Shown: positions 1 through 10,606, counted from the stretch's first letter. The stretch: 29,006 nucleotides of DNA from Haplomitrium mnioides (GCA_049999725.1 JBNGIS010035991.1:1-29006); one strand, 5' to 3'. Numbers and translations: made by a program. The notes: generated by a model not told the origin, from the sequence alone.

Positions 1-1340
1 GACTTACTCCACAGCCAAGTTCCAATGTTAATCTGCAAGGCAAGCTTTATGCATACTACGGACATCGCCAAGGCTCTAGAGATATAGTACAAGATCCGAG
101 TAGAACGAAACTAAAATTTAAGCTAGCCTACTGTACTCCCTTCTCCTACCAGGCTTGGACTTCCAGTGGATACTTCCACAAGAGGTACAATCTGACTAAG
201 CGCTCAGATCAATACTGCAAGGCTTCCTGAAACAGAAATCACCCCTCAATGGTCCATCTCTCTGATCCATCTGCCGAATTGTAAAATCCTCCATCCTACA
301 AAACTCATGGCTACCGAACTTTGAGATCTCACACAGGCTCTGATTTCTAATCTCCCTCCTCTTTCTTCAGAGAAGATACCTTATTGATACTCCGTATACA
401 CAAACTCAAGGTTCATACATTCCTGACCATCATAATTCAATTCCGGTAAAATTGCTTTATTCATAATTCAGAATCCCCTTTATACATAGCTGCGAAGTGG
501 ATTGAATCATGAAGGTGGTGGGTACACTCCAAAAAGATATCAAATATAATGCAACGAGTTCACTGGCACCAACACGCACGAGCCCCAGGGACTGCCAGGC
601 CAGCAGTTATCCTTCGGCTGAACTACACTACCCTTGTAATAAGAACTTTCACAACAACCTGACTCTAACCGTATGTCTGTCGAAATCTGACTCCAACCGT
701 ATGTCTGTCAAAATCTTACTCCTAATCCTAATTAACTAAATCTGAATTAGTTTAATGTCTTGAAATCACAGAAACAGAAATGAGTCTATTGCTATTAACT
801 CCCTAACATCACTGCTATCTTCTACCAGCGCTAATACGCTAACATCTTTATCTCAAACATTATCAGCGAGCAACCTCCAAATTCTCTGACACCTTCTACG
901 TATCAAACTGGTGTAACTACTGTCACTAACAACCAATTCTATATTCCTACCAACCACACAACTATAACTACTGTTAATCTTGACTGACGCAACTCCAACG
1001 TAAAAATCTTGTTGTTGATCGCCTTCTTTTGCTGCAGACCGGTATCTCTCGTTGCAGCCCATGCTCTACTTCCTCCTTGCAAACGAACCTTCCCCCCATG
1101 GCCTCCTTGCGCAAGAAATCTTTGATCGACTTCTCCACCAATAGTTCTTCGCACGTCAAACTTTCGCCTCTCTGGTCAATTCGCACTTTCCAAAAATATC
1201 TGAACTGTCCGATTCAATGTTTCTGACTCGATCCAGTTCCGAACTTCTAAAACATCCGCGTATACATTCTGAGTTCACTGATCGTCCAACCGGTCCGAGT
1301 TTTCTGAATCTTCCAAATCGAACTTCTTAACCGCTGAGCC
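1..1340. other. Anonymous AT-rich sequence, no gene recognised
   Basis: I find no frame with recognisable protein similarity here. Open frames are short (under 80 codons), overlap on both strands and have no shared theme. The only structure is a small direct duplication at 661-716, listed separately. The sequence is probably decayed repeat or intergenic DNA. Confidence 0.5.
661..716. repeat. 28-bp direct duplication
   Basis: Two adjacent 28-bp units (661-688 and 689-716) share the core AACCGTATGTCTGTC and differ at only a couple of positions. This is a local slippage-type duplication with no evident function. Confidence 0.7.
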
Positions 1341-1490
1341 AAACTTCCGATATATATGAATTCGAACTTTGATCTCTCCGATCCGATTTAAACTTTCTGA
1401 CCGATCCAAATTTTTGGAATCGCCCGTTTCTCCCTTGTCCGAATCATCAATCTCTCATCGTTCCATCCAATTAATCCTTCCCTCGCTTCA

Positions 1491-1610
1491 AAACCCGCTT
1501 AAGTGGACTCTTCACATCGTATCTCCAGTCGGAACCCGCTTAAGTGGACTCCTCACATCGTATCTCCACTCGGAACCCGTTTAAGTGGACTCCCCTTAAT
1601 TATCCGTCAC
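1491..1610. repeat. 41-bp tandem repeat, three copies
   Basis: The word CCCGCTTAAGTGGACTC (CCCGTTTAAGTGG in the last copy) starts near 1494, 1535 and 1576, an exact 41-bp spacing. The first two units are nearly identical. The units contain the CTTAAGTGG word shared with the LTR family, so the array probably arose by slippage inside the old LTR fragment. Confidence 0.8.
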
Positions 1611-1857
1611 AAAGTTTGATATAAGAACTAAAGCTCCTGTTAATTCGTTTTGAACTTTCAAAGATCTTTCACATGACCCGTTTGAACTTTCAAAATCACC
1701 TTTTCCCTTCCGTTTGAATCGTCGATATATCAGTTTTCCGGCCTCTTAATCCTTCCCCCGCTTCGGATCCCTCTTAAGTGGGATGCCCCACTTTGGATAC
1801 CCACACAAAACCAGTTTAACCAGTCTCCCCACTTAGGAAGGCTGATCGAAACCAACT

Positions 1858-1877
1858 TAAGTGGGGTTCCCCACTTA
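1858..1877. repeat. Short perfect inverted repeat (hairpin)
   Basis: Two 9-bp arms, TAAGTGGGG and CCCCACTTA, are separated by TT. Related GC-rich palindromes recur at the equivalent place in the other LTR copies (13582-13593, 14036-14047, 20364-20375), so the structure seems to be a family trait rather than chance. Confidence 0.75.
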
Positions 1878-1930
1878 GGAAGGTTCCCTTCCGTCCCTTT
1901 CTACGGATCGGACTCCTCGCGGACAACGGA

Positions 1931-2585
1931 CTTCGCTCTTCGGATTCTTAGTTCTCACTCGAATTATTCATCGCATCGCTCGTTCTCATCCGATTCTTCA
2001 GTTAAGGATGTCCAACCTTCACTATTCGATTTCAACAAGTCCAAGCAGCAATCATCATTCGTTTTCCCCTCTTATTCCAATCGCGCAACAGAAATTCATC
2101 TTCCCCGGCAACTGGATCGTTCGCCCTCTCTTCACACTTCGAATTTCCACCAGGCTTCCTTCCTCCGTAGCAGCTCGCGTTACAGGGCAGCAGGAAATGA
2201 TCGCAGAGTAGCAGAGGATGTCCTCTCAATTTTTGCCGCTTCCACGCTGATGTTCTACACAGTACCACGCAATCGTTATTTCTCCGTTTTGACACTACCT
2301 TCAGTCCTCCTCCGATCTAGTGCCCTTCCGACATTCCACATTAAGTTCAAACCACTCAGATCCCGTCAGACATGTCAAAATGAAGTATTGTCAACATCAC
2401 GCCGGTGCTATCACTTCCTCTCCTTGCCAATCTGTTCCTTAACAACAATCCTCTCACCTCTGAGTATTTCTTCCTCTAGTTAACCATCTCAATCTACCGC
2501 AAACACTTCCGAAAATCATCTTCTTCTAACTCCTACTCTTTTTCTAACTCTGTTCCTTCAATTTTTTTAATTTTTCAGTCCAGAA
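1931..2585. other. No feature recognised
   Basis: Open frames on both strands are below 90 codons and resemble nothing I know. On the minus strand, 2556-2585 is A-rich (AAAAATTAAAAAAATTG) directly after the PRP38-like pseudogene. That could be a decayed poly(A) tail or simply local AT richness. Confidence 0.4.
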
Positions 2586-2949
2586 TGTCACCACAGGTAT
2601 TCGTGGAAATAGAGTGTGGAAGTAACACCGAGCAAGAAGAAGATCACAAACATATACTCTCATGGTTGTAGGTTCTCATGGATATGTGATTCAACAACCC
2701 TTGCAACTATTTCACCGATAGCTTCATGGTTAAAAATTTGTAAAGCAAACAAAACACATTTGATGGACCTTGATAGTTTCCAGTCATCCAAGGCTCCATG
2801 TGGTCCACCTGATTGTAGATCTCATCAATCACTTCATGATATGTTTTGAGCCTGTACAACTCTTTGAGGTAGTCAGAAGAAAGAATGTTCATACAAAACA
2901 CTCTCTCCAGCATGGAATCGATTGGTTTACCACTTGTCTGAACCTCCAT
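2586..2949 (-). pseudogene. PRP38/SRL1-like splicing factor, internally deleted pseudogene
   Basis: The intact family members are spliceosomal proteins of the PRP38 family (plant SRL1/PRP38B type), which act in the nucleus in U4/U6.U5 tri-snRNP function. From an ATG at 2947-2949 the minus strand reads a clear family N-terminus: GKPIDSMLERV, NILSSDYLKELYRLKTYHEV, IDEIYNQVDHMEPWMTGN, FCLLYKFLTMKLSVK. A TAG at 2707-2709 sits where the family normally has Gln, so a CAG-to-TAG change is likely. After a few more family-like residues (QGLLNH) the reading jumps, in another frame, to TTMRVYVCDLLLARCYFHTL and FPRIPV, which match the family near the end of the conserved domain. About 40-45 residues between these blocks are missing. 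No intron interrupts the part that remains, and the RS-rich C-terminal tail is absent. A retrocopy or a deleted gene relic are both possible. It cannot make a working protein. Confidence 0.88.
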
Positions 2950-4077
2950 GATTCCAACTATACAATCACGCAGCTTTCACACTCTGGTCTGCTCCTGAAC
3001 ACCTTTTAGAGTGACAGATTTTCATTTCTGCTCCAAATCCCTACAAATTACTTGCGTTGGAAGCGCCTTCAGCAGAGCTTTCCAACAAGCTAAAGTTTGC
3101 TCAATTTTGAGCAGAACTCAATATGCAAAGGATTAGATTATTGGGAAGGGGTCAAGCAGTTGTATGCAGCTCAACGAATGCCATCATTTGAATGGCATCA
3201 CTTATTGGAAATCCATCACTCCCAATTTCCGAGTTGTGTAGGATAAAGCGTCTTCAATACCTGTACTATTCCTTATTTGATCTCCTTTTGCTCGACATAA
3301 CCATTGCTCAGTTGCGTACAACATAGCTGCCCTTCACAAATTCTCTTCCGGCACTCAACCCGCACAACGTCTCCAAGTTCAAATAGAGCTTCCATGAAAT
3401 CTACTCAATGAAGGCTTGCTCTGCTCTCCAACATCACCTATTGACATGATGCTTGCATTTCAATTGAACCAGCATCATCATTCAAGGGTTTCTGGAATGG
3501 ACCTCTTCTCGATTCACAATTTTCCACCTTCTGCCAATACTTCTAGCACTAATAGCTCCTTCACCTGCACCAAGGCAGAGCCCTGACAGGAGAATCTACG
3601 AGCACATATTGCAACCAAAACCAAGAAACCCACACCAACATGCAAGATGCGCATCCAATGATGTGAGGAGATCACTGCCTTCCTTAGAAAAGAGCTCCGT
3701 TGTCCTGAGCCACCACTACAAATACTTCTCACAAATGTGTGTGCGATCCTCTCGCAGCAACAAGTACTTCCCAGAATTTTCCTTGACAACCTGCAGAGAC
3801 TTTCCCAAAACTATCCTTGACATAGGTTCTCATCACCCTTTTCGAAGAAACCTTCCTCAACGAATAGTTCAACCATTTCCCTCTTTCAAATCTCCCTCAA
3901 AAATCGAAGGGCTGCACTTTCAAAAGCATGTAATGACAACTCGATGTATTGCCCTTCACCAAAAGTTGCTACCACGAATACTAGTCAGATGTCCTCAAAA
4001 ATCCTGCAGCAACATTATCTCGCAACCTTCCCGACTATTATCCTCTTTCTTTAACGGCTTCCTATCTTGCCTCCTCG
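2950..4077. other. No gene recognised
   Basis: There is a 182-codon plus-strand frame at 3609-4157 and a 91-codon minus-strand frame at 3514-3789. Neither shows a domain, signal or repeat I recognise, and they partly overlap as opposite-strand readings of the same bases. I see no repeat structure. The region could hold UTR or intron remnants of the genes whose relics lie on either side. Confidence 0.4.
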
Positions 4078-4260
4078 TGGAATCACAATCTTACACTCAT
4101 ATGAAGCTTCTGATGGCCGACCAAGCTTTTGTAGCACCCTGGCTTTCAAATAGATGACTTCAAATAGGAGACCAGATGAATATAAGCAGGAAGACAAAGC
4201 ACTCTAAGAACGTGCACGAGATTTCCGATGTCGTCCCTTATCAGCAGAAAGAAGCGTAAG
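4078..4260 (-). pseudogene. Possible TPR-like helical hairpin relic
   Basis: The minus strand reads about 60 codons with one in-frame TAG. The end of this stretch (VIYLKARVLQKLGRPSEASY, then ECK) fits the spacing of a tetratricopeptide repeat: small residue at position 8, LG, then EA. One TPR-like unit is weak evidence, and no second unit is visible. It could be part of a decayed host gene that also includes the coding-like pieces at 4744-5040, or chance. Confidence 0.25.
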
Positions 4261-4743
4261 TGTGGCACGAGCACTGCTAAATATATTCCGTCAAATATTT
4301 GAAGAGCCTCTTCCATGTTGCCTCACTGATATTCCAACCACCCGAAGAGGGCTCGAGCCTCCTCATTATTGACCGAAAGAGCTTCTCAGAGAGAGATCTC
4401 GGCTTCTTCGATGCTGCCTTCGTCAAGCTTGGTCTCGCCTCCTTCCCATCGCTCTTGAACACCTCCGCCCTGCTTTTTTCTTGGAAAAACTCAACAAAAG
4501 CACTCGACAAAAAGTTGAGAAACTTCAATTGACCCCCTTGTATCGACCTATGGTGCCAGATTTTCGAATGGTCTTCTACCTTCACAAACAAAAACAAAGT
4601 TGCACCTCGACCCTGCCAACATTCGGTTCACATATTTTTCGTTCCTCCACCTGAAATGTCATACCTCCATTGTTTCATTCCTACTTGTCCCAGCAATGTC
4701 ATAGTCTAGAGATGGATTGATGATATCTCCATGCATTTCTTTG

Positions 4744-5040
4744 TTACATTGTAGATTCAGTTCTCACCACACTTCCTCCCTTTAACCACCAATAAGAGGC
4801 AGGGCTAGAGACGTTGTCATTGGTGATACACATCCTTTCCGCCGCCTCCAGCATTGCCTTAATGTTCTCTAATTTTTTTATGGTTTTCTTACCAATTGCG
4901 GCGGCCCTATTCTCCTTTACATATCCATACAATTCAAATAATTTTCAACCTCCAGCAAGCTCTTCTCGATCTGCGCACACCGCCTAATCCAGAATCTTGC
5001 CCTTAGATCCTTGATATTGCATGCTCCTTTGAATTTTAAA
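4744..5040 (-). pseudogene. Coding-like minus-strand remnant, unidentified
   Basis: Two frames look protein-like in succession. One, upstream at about 4935-5040, reads LRARFWIRRCAQIEKSLLEV. The next, at 4744-4932, reads a Lys/Glu-rich helical stretch (IGKKTIKKLENIKAMLEAAE). A frame change between them would be needed to join the two. I do not recognise the family. The composition suggests an alpha-helical protein, and the break suggests decay. Spliced exons of a gene that is now dead are also possible. Confidence 0.2.
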
Positions 5041-5819
5041 CCCAAACTCGCGAGCCTTTATTGTCCTCAATTGCTTCAACCTTCTGTGTTCTGTTCTGAC
5101 ACATGGCAGAATAGCACTTTCCTATAGCCCAAAGACGCCACTTTGTTGCTCATTGATGAATATGCTCCTCCTTGTACTCCAACAAAGCTCTTTCAGAAGC
5201 TTCCTCAATCTCCTATCTCCTGCCCTAACATCTACTTATGGGGATGAGTTCACCTGGACCTCTCAAGCCTCTAGAGCTCCTCGCCCAACAATTCTCAGTG
5301 CCCCTTCAGTCCACCTCCACCCCTGGGTTGCTCCCAATGCGAGTTCACTTGCTTCACGTAGCTTCTTACTGAATTCTTCCTCCTGCCTTATCTCGTTGCG
5401 ATTTCCCTGTCTTGAGGTTGCTATCGCGTCTTTAGATTGCTTGTGCATCAACCCGATCAAAATTGGAGCCCCTCCATATATACCCCCCGAGCGTTCGTTG
5501 ATCCCCCGAGCCCTTCCCGTTGAAAGGTCATTAATCCCATTGGGCTTGGAATAGGAGGTGACGACGTGTGGCTCCACTGTTCGTTAATCCCATTACAACG
5601 GAAAAAGAGGTCGCGGCATGTGTCTTGTCAGTTGGTCGAGAAGCGCCGAGTACAACGGTAACTCTACACGACGTCCAGGGAATCTTGCGGGCTCAGATTC
5701 CGCAAATTCCCGCGGGACCAAGTACAAAAGATTCCTCGAAACAGAGTTTTGAAGCGCCCTGCAGAACTCAGTCCACAAGAATCTTTGCAGATTCACCCCA
5801 AATATTCCATGAATCCCCT

Positions 5820-6060
5820 CCGAGTGCCATGTCATCCGAGGCCCTGCCGTCCAATGCCGCCCCGCAAAGGGGTAGGTGGACCACCGTGCTGACTTCCTTC
5901 CAAAGTTGACCCGCGGACCTCCTCCAAGCTTTCTCAAGGCGCCACGTCATCCGAAGAGCGCCGTCTGATGCCGCCCCGCAAAGGGGTAGGCAGACCACCA
6001 CGCTGACCTCCTTCCAAAGTTGACTTGTGGACTTCCTCCTTTCTTCTGCGGATCCCACGT
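5820..6060. repeat. About 115-bp tandem duplication in LTR copy D
   Basis: The block with GCCGCCCCGCAAAGGGGTAG starts at 5856 and again at 5970, each followed by similar sequence ending in TTCCAAAGTTGAC. The full-length LTRs at 12750 and 19095 have a single copy of this block, so the duplication is private to this copy. Confidence 0.8.
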
Positions 6061-6289
6061 CATCCAAAGCGCCTTCCCTCGTCGAGAAAGAACAATGTCG
6101 ATGTTGCCATTTCGGAGCCCCCTTGTGATAAGAACAGTACGCGCGCCCTAGGCTCCCTTCGCTAAGTTGTCATCCTGCTCGATATAAGAACTACACAGAG
6201 CTCTCCTTGGAGCCAGCCCTCGCATCCTCCATCGAACTTTCAGCGTCGCAGCCATACTCTGTCGAACTTTCCCACTTGTCTCGTCGGAT

Positions 6290-6610
6290 CTGCAATAGAT
6301 CATCTTTTTGGCGCTGCTTGCTCTTCCTCCAGTCGGATCTGCGCTAGATTGCCTCTTTGGCACTCCTTGGTTCTCCTCTGGTCGGATCATCGAGAGGTCA
6401 CCCCTTTGGCGCTCTTTGCTTCTCCTTGGGTCGGACCTACGATTCATCACCCTTTCAGCACTTACTGGCTCTTTGTCTGACCGAACTTGCGATTCATCAC
6501 CCCTTTGGTGCTCTTTGCTTCTCCTTGGGTCGGACCTATGATTCATCACCCTTTCGGCACTTACTGGCTCTTCGTCTGATCGGACTTGCCATTCATCACC
6601 CCTTCGGCAC
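6290..6610. repeat. Nested tandem array: about 50-bp units, 99-bp higher-order unit
   Basis: A 99-bp unit beginning 'TCACCCCTTTGG' near 6398 recurs near 6497 with only a few changes. Each is made of two diverged units of about 50 bp that alternate 'GGTCGGA' and 'TTCATCACC' words. The array corresponds to the roughly 48-bp array in the intact LTRs (13090-13370 and 19440-19700), but with a different expansion history. Confidence 0.75.
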
Positions 6611-7100
6611 TCCCTCCTTGCCCTCCAATTGAGCCTCTCAATGGATCCCTGTTAAGTGGGCTCCCCACGTCGGAAGACGAATCGGAACCCACTTAATCGG
6701 GTTCCCCACTTAGGGAGGCTGATTTCCATTATGTCCTTCGGGGCCCGCCACCTCTCCGTGAAGACCTTCGGACCCTTTAGAGCTGCCATGTCACCCGCAG
6801 AATCCCCTGAAGCGCTTTGGAGACGCCACATTTCCGTGGAATCCTTCGGAGCCCTCAGAAGACTCCACGTTTCTGCTCAGACTTGCGGACTCGACAAAAA
6901 GGGGTGGGACCCTTGCAGAGCGCGCTCACGCTTGCAGGATCGAGGCATCCCCTGCCCTTTTGCCTAGCTTGCTCTTACAAAGATCGCACCTCCTCCTTCC
7001 TGTCTCCGATCCGTGCTTCTGATATGTGGCTTCTGCAAGCACGGTTTGCGGTCCCCCTCTCTCCTGAGTGCCTTTGGATTTCTGCCTTGTAGATCCGCTC

Positions 7101-8060
7101 TTCCTCCTTCAATTGCTTCACCTTAGGTGGGCGTTCTCTTCTCCCCACTAGGCTTTGATTCCTGCATCCCCATGAGACCCACGGGCTCTCGCTTGCCCAA
7201 TTCAAATTTTTAGTGGTGACCACCTTCTTGCTGGTGATCACTGCTCCCTCTTTTGCTTCCGCCATGATCCCGTTCTCCTCCACAAATCCATGCGCTCTAC
7301 TCGTACCTGCAATTTGAAGGGTTCCAGCTGCTCCTGAGTTGCTTTTGCACTTACCAAGGCGGAAATGTGTCAATGCTGCTCTCGTTGGGAAGAATTCCGT
7401 GTCAGCATCTCAATTCGCTGGCTGACAAGTCCCAAGCCAGCCCTAGGGTCATAGAGGCTGAAATACATCTACGCACCAAGTGCTGTAAGGGTAGAACAAA
7501 AAACTAGAGTTGTACAACAACTAGAAAAGTCAACTAATGATCATCTAAGGCAAGGGACCCGTAAAGGAACTTGGTTTGTTCAAATCCTAAACTGCAAGAT
7601 CAAACTATGTGACATATTTTTTTGGTATGTTGGTCTGGTTCCATGGTCAGTGAGCTTAGTGTTGATCAAGGATTGTCATCCTTTCTCTGCAAATCACAAC
7701 AATGATGCCTTCAACCCAAGCTTGCTTTATCTTTTGTATTTCCGATGGGAGGTTTTTCCTTTGAGCTGGAGAGAGGTCTTCATAAATCAAAATGGGTTGG
7801 CATTTGAGGGTTTTTTTGGATTTTTCGAGGGCCCCCTATCTTCAGCCTTGTGAAACTGTAGTAGAATGGGTTGGCCTTTGTAAGATGGTCGCCTAGTTCT
7901 CTTGCAAGCCATGCGCAAGTTCCCAAGGTTTTATGGACCCATGATTTGTTGTTGGAATTGTTACAATTCATAGTCTAGTTTAAACTCTTTAAATGTAGAA
8001 GAATTAGAAAAACATTCACAACAACTAGGTGACTTTAAAGAAACAAAGACCACTTACTTG
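7101..8060. other. No feature recognised; one open 132-codon minus-strand frame
   Basis: A minus-strand frame runs through 6975-7373 (132 codons, rich in Lys, Glu and Ser) and starts beyond the LTR copy D edge. It has no motif I can name. Frames in this LTR family are often long by chance because of composition, so I do not call it a gene. From 7500 the sequence becomes AT-rich with nothing recognisable. Confidence 0.4.
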
Positions 8061-8520
8061 TCTTTGACTCAACATACGCAAGAGATTCCAAAAGAGAAAA
8101 ACAAACATTTGCGCCATTAGGGTCACAAATTGGAACTACAATTTCTATGATAGCATTGAGTTTATGTGCACAAAAGATTCAAAGAATCAATAACAAAGCC
8201 TATGTATACATAGGATCAAAAGTAATAACATCAATTCTTTGACTTGCTTTGACAATTTTTGCAATTGGAATTAAAAGAAAAAAGAACAAAACCTATGAGT
8301 GCATAAGGTCACAAACAACATAAACAAATCTTGATCTCGTTTGTCTTGGGTGGGGCCTTGGATTGAAGGCAACAATGGCAAAATCCATTGTGCGCATAAG
8401 GTTACAAACAACAACCATAACAATTTCTTAGATTTACTTGACTCTTGGCTTGCTTTGGATTCAAACTAAAGGAAACAAACCCTATGCGAGCACAAAGTCC
8501 TACCTAACAACTGCAATTCG
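8060..8520 (+). repeat. Degenerate 47/94-bp tandem array
   Basis: A word close to CCTATGNGNGCATAAGGTCA recurs near 8062, 8109, 8161, 8199, 8291, 8385 and 8480. The spacings are about 47, 52, 38, 92, 94 and 95 bp, which suggests a basic unit near 47 bp and a dimer near 94 bp. The spacer between words is often 'ACAAACAAC'. The units are strongly diverged, so this is an old array. The same word appears in the arrays at 10056-10146 and 28771-29006. Confidence 0.6.
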
Positions 8521-8654
8521 TATTTTTTTTTCTCCAACCTCGTTTAAGAAACAAACAAAAAAAACTAATGTCTTGTTGCACTAAGTTTGAGAAAGCCTTA
8601 CATCTCGAGAACAAAGCTTTGACTCTATTAAAAAGAGCATCATAGTAATCGGAG

Positions 8655-10207
8655 GTTTCAAAAAGAAAGAAATTTGATACCTTTGTGAGAGTCCAAGACG
8701 GATTTCTCCCGAAGCGATTTTGTTTCTTTGCAAGCTTCACAAACAACAAATCTATTGTATTTTGGAATTTAACCATTTGGAAAATTTGTTCTTCGATGTT
8801 TTGTAAAACTAGGAAAACTTCCAATGCAATTGGGATCATTCTCTTTCAAATATATTGTATAATAGTCATAAACTTCCCATTTTGTAAAATTATCTGATAA
8901 GTTATAAGCTTTATGAGTGGGCAATCTTTCACAATGTCCTTGGAAAAAAACAGTCCATTCATTCACGCACAAATACTCCTTTAGCAGATAATTCTCTATT
9001 TCCTAAAATGCCTCTAGGATTTCCATTTTTGGGATTTTGAATCCGTTGGATTCTATCATTCTATACAAATAATATTAACTTGAAGGCTCTTCTTAGACAA
9101 CGGCATCACCATGCAGAATAAATTGATTGTCAAGATTGGACTTTTTTCTTGGTTTTCCCCACTGCAAAATAATATCTTGATTCTTCATGCTTTGTCGAAA
9201 GTTTGTTATTCTCATACTTCTTAAGAAATATGTCTTACACAAAACCAAAAAATTATTTTGACAACATGAAATTCCTCTCAATTTCAAAATTCATATCGTA
9301 TTGAGCTTTTTCTTCACAAAGCTCTCATTATGATGGACATTTGGCAAAGAACTTTCACGTAAAGTATTTATCCGTTTGGGTTTTGGTCCATAAAAAGAGC
9401 TCCTATGTTTTGTAGGTCGTTTAAGTCTATAGGTGAATCAAACCATAGAAGACAAAACATTATCTTTGAGATCTTGAACATCATTGGAAAAAAGTTTTGA
9501 TCTCTTGAAATAGGTTTTTGATCTATGTTGACTTCTTTGAGATGTAGGAGAGTTGGACCATGCCAAAGTAGAATCTTTATCAAAATCTTGAGCGGAAAGA
9601 AAGGTCTTTTCTAATATAATTGATGCTCTTCGCGATAACTCCAAAGAAATATTGAGTGATTTAGACTCTTTGCTTAAATCATTGCCTAAATGGTCGTCTG
9701 AAGATTCCTCCAAACAATTTCCGTTTCTAGAGGATCTTTCATTCTCACTCATAGGTCTAATTTGCTTGGAATTTACTTGTTGTTTGAGTGGTGCCAACAC
9801 TGATAAGGTATCTTATCCAAAATTGAAACAATCATCCGATTTTATGCTTTTTTTGTTTTTTGAACAAATAGATTTGGATCTTGAACATTGTCGTTATCTT
9901 TTGATGTTGTCGAAGAAGCCTCGACAACCTTCTCATGAATATCACTTGAACTTTTGTCTGCTACCCTATTGGAGAAATGTCTAGTTAGAGTAAACTATGA
10001 TCGCTTGATCACTAAGAAAGATCAAATGTGTGTAAAAGGTTGAGTCTTGGATTCTATATGTGCATTGAGTTCACTCCTTAATCTTTTGCGCGCATTGGGT
10101 TCACTCCTTGATCTTATGCGCACATAGGGTTTACTCACTTGATCTTCATTTGCCAACATATCTTGTTCAACAGCTGCCATGTTCAAACCAAAAATACTTG
10201 CCATCAC
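8655..10207 (-). pseudogene. Decayed transposase-like gene, minus strand
   Basis: A single minus-strand frame can be followed from about 9800 to 8660, broken by only a few stops (for example at 9438, 9093 and 8769). A frameshift near 9850 joins it to a frame starting with MMASIFGLNMAAVEQDM at 10207. The order is: a hydrophilic Ser/Lys-rich N-terminal part, then ISCCQNNFLV, then FILHGDAVV, then DPNCIGSFPSFTKHRRTNFP, then after a stop IPKYNRFVVCEACKETKSL. From memory, the pattern 'CC...', 'G.A..', 'S.F...W...FP..KIPK..RF..C..C..LK' is that of a widespread eukaryotic family with a downstream DDE-like domain (DUF7869 type, often of transposon origin). The DDE part is not visible here. The frame continuity without introns supports a real but dead gene. 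The family assignment is tentative. Confidence 0.45.
10056..10146 (-). repeat. 30-bp tandem triplication inside the decayed gene
   Basis: Three units with the plus-strand pattern 'GCATTGGGTTCACTCCTTGA' (third copy 'ACATAGGGTTTACTC') start 30 bp apart (10063, 10093, 10123), and the last is stretched to 31 bp. In the minus-strand frame they give repeated Arg/Ser-rich residues (IRSRSEPNARKRLRSEL). On the minus strand the unit contains CCTATGTGCGCATAAGATCA, the same word as in the arrays at 8060-8520 and 28771-29006. Confidence 0.8.
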
Positions 10208-10601
10208 ACTTGACGTTTTAGGTACTCCAATGCTTCACTTCTCAAAATAATGATTTGAAACTATCTCAAGTTGGTCGCAAAAGCAACATTTTCTTGAGAA
10301 CATGAATCTTGAAATTATAATCGCTTCTTGTCATCAAAAAAATAATGAAAATTCAAAAAATTGAAGGAGTTATATAAACAAATATACCTCATAGATGTAT
10401 ACTTCAAATATGGATTTTTGGAAAAAAAATCCACAAAAAAACAAAATAATAATTTTTTTGTAAAAACAAAGGAAAAAAAATGAAAATATAAAAAGTAGCA
10501 ATGCTTTATATACCAACTTTTTTCCACTACATGAATGTACGTGTCAAGAGCTCCACAAATCAAATTTTGGTCGGAAAATGCATTTTTTAAAATTTGGGTA
10601 T
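10208..10601. other. AT-rich flank of the retrotransposon insertion
   Basis: This stretch is strongly AT-rich with long A and T runs and has no coding signal. It lies upstream of the minus-strand decayed gene, and after removal of the insertion it would adjoin the plus-strand frame at 21404. It may be an old promoter or intergenic segment. Confidence 0.4.
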
Positions 10602-10606
10602 AAAAA
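10602..10606. repeat. Left target-site duplication, AAAAA
   Basis: Five A's directly precede the TGT end of the left LTR. The same five bases follow the ACA end of the right LTR at 21221-21225. Five bp is the usual duplication for Ty3/gypsy integrases. Because the sequence is a homopolymer in AT-rich DNA, a chance match is possible. Confidence 0.7.

Larger units (their letters stand above)
1350..1930 (-). mobile_element. Diverged LTR fragment of the window's main LTR family
   Basis: This stretch carries, in the same order, landmarks seen in the full LTRs at 13390-13620 and 19720-19940: an 'ATAAGAACTAA' segment, repeated 'GAACTTTC' words, a 'GGATCC' word, and paired 'CCCCACTTAGG' words next to 'TTAAGTGGGG'. 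It is much more diverged than the two LTRs of the intact element and neither LTR terminus is present. I infer an old, truncated LTR remnant in the same (minus) orientation. The edges are approximate. Confidence 0.5.
5240..7100 (-). mobile_element. Truncated, diverged LTR of the main family (copy D)
   Basis: This stretch is colinear with the LTRs at 11750-14250 and 18010-20570. In order, it has the segment around 'ATTCTCAGTGCC' followed by 'AGTCCACCTCCACCCC' (5295-5330), the 'GCCGCCCCGCAAAGGGGTAG' module (5856 and 5970), the 'GATATAAGAACTA' plus 'CGAACTTTCAGCG' segment (6180-6250), a tandem array (6290-6610), the 'CCCCACTTAGGGAGGCTGAT' word (about 6703), and a final 'ATGTGGCTTC' segment near 7022. 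Neither LTR end nor the TATA-like box was found, so both ends are lost. Divergence from the other copies is clearly higher than between the two LTRs of the intact element, so this is an older copy. The edges are approximate. Confidence 0.75.

Noticed and set aside
3609-4157. 182-codon plus-strand open frame
   Set aside because: No domain, no codon-level support, and the neighbouring coding-like relics are on the opposite strand. A chance frame in GC-moderate DNA is more likely.
4545-4575. ATGGTGCCAGATTTTCG near 4550 as a Copia-type primer-binding site
   Set aside because: The TGG start is suggestive, but no LTR end, duplicate LTR or Copia protein is visible around it.
8060-8520. CRISPR-like spacing of a repeated word
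   Set aside because: The word is degenerate and spacing varies from 38 to 95 bp. This is an old satellite, not an array of conserved repeats.
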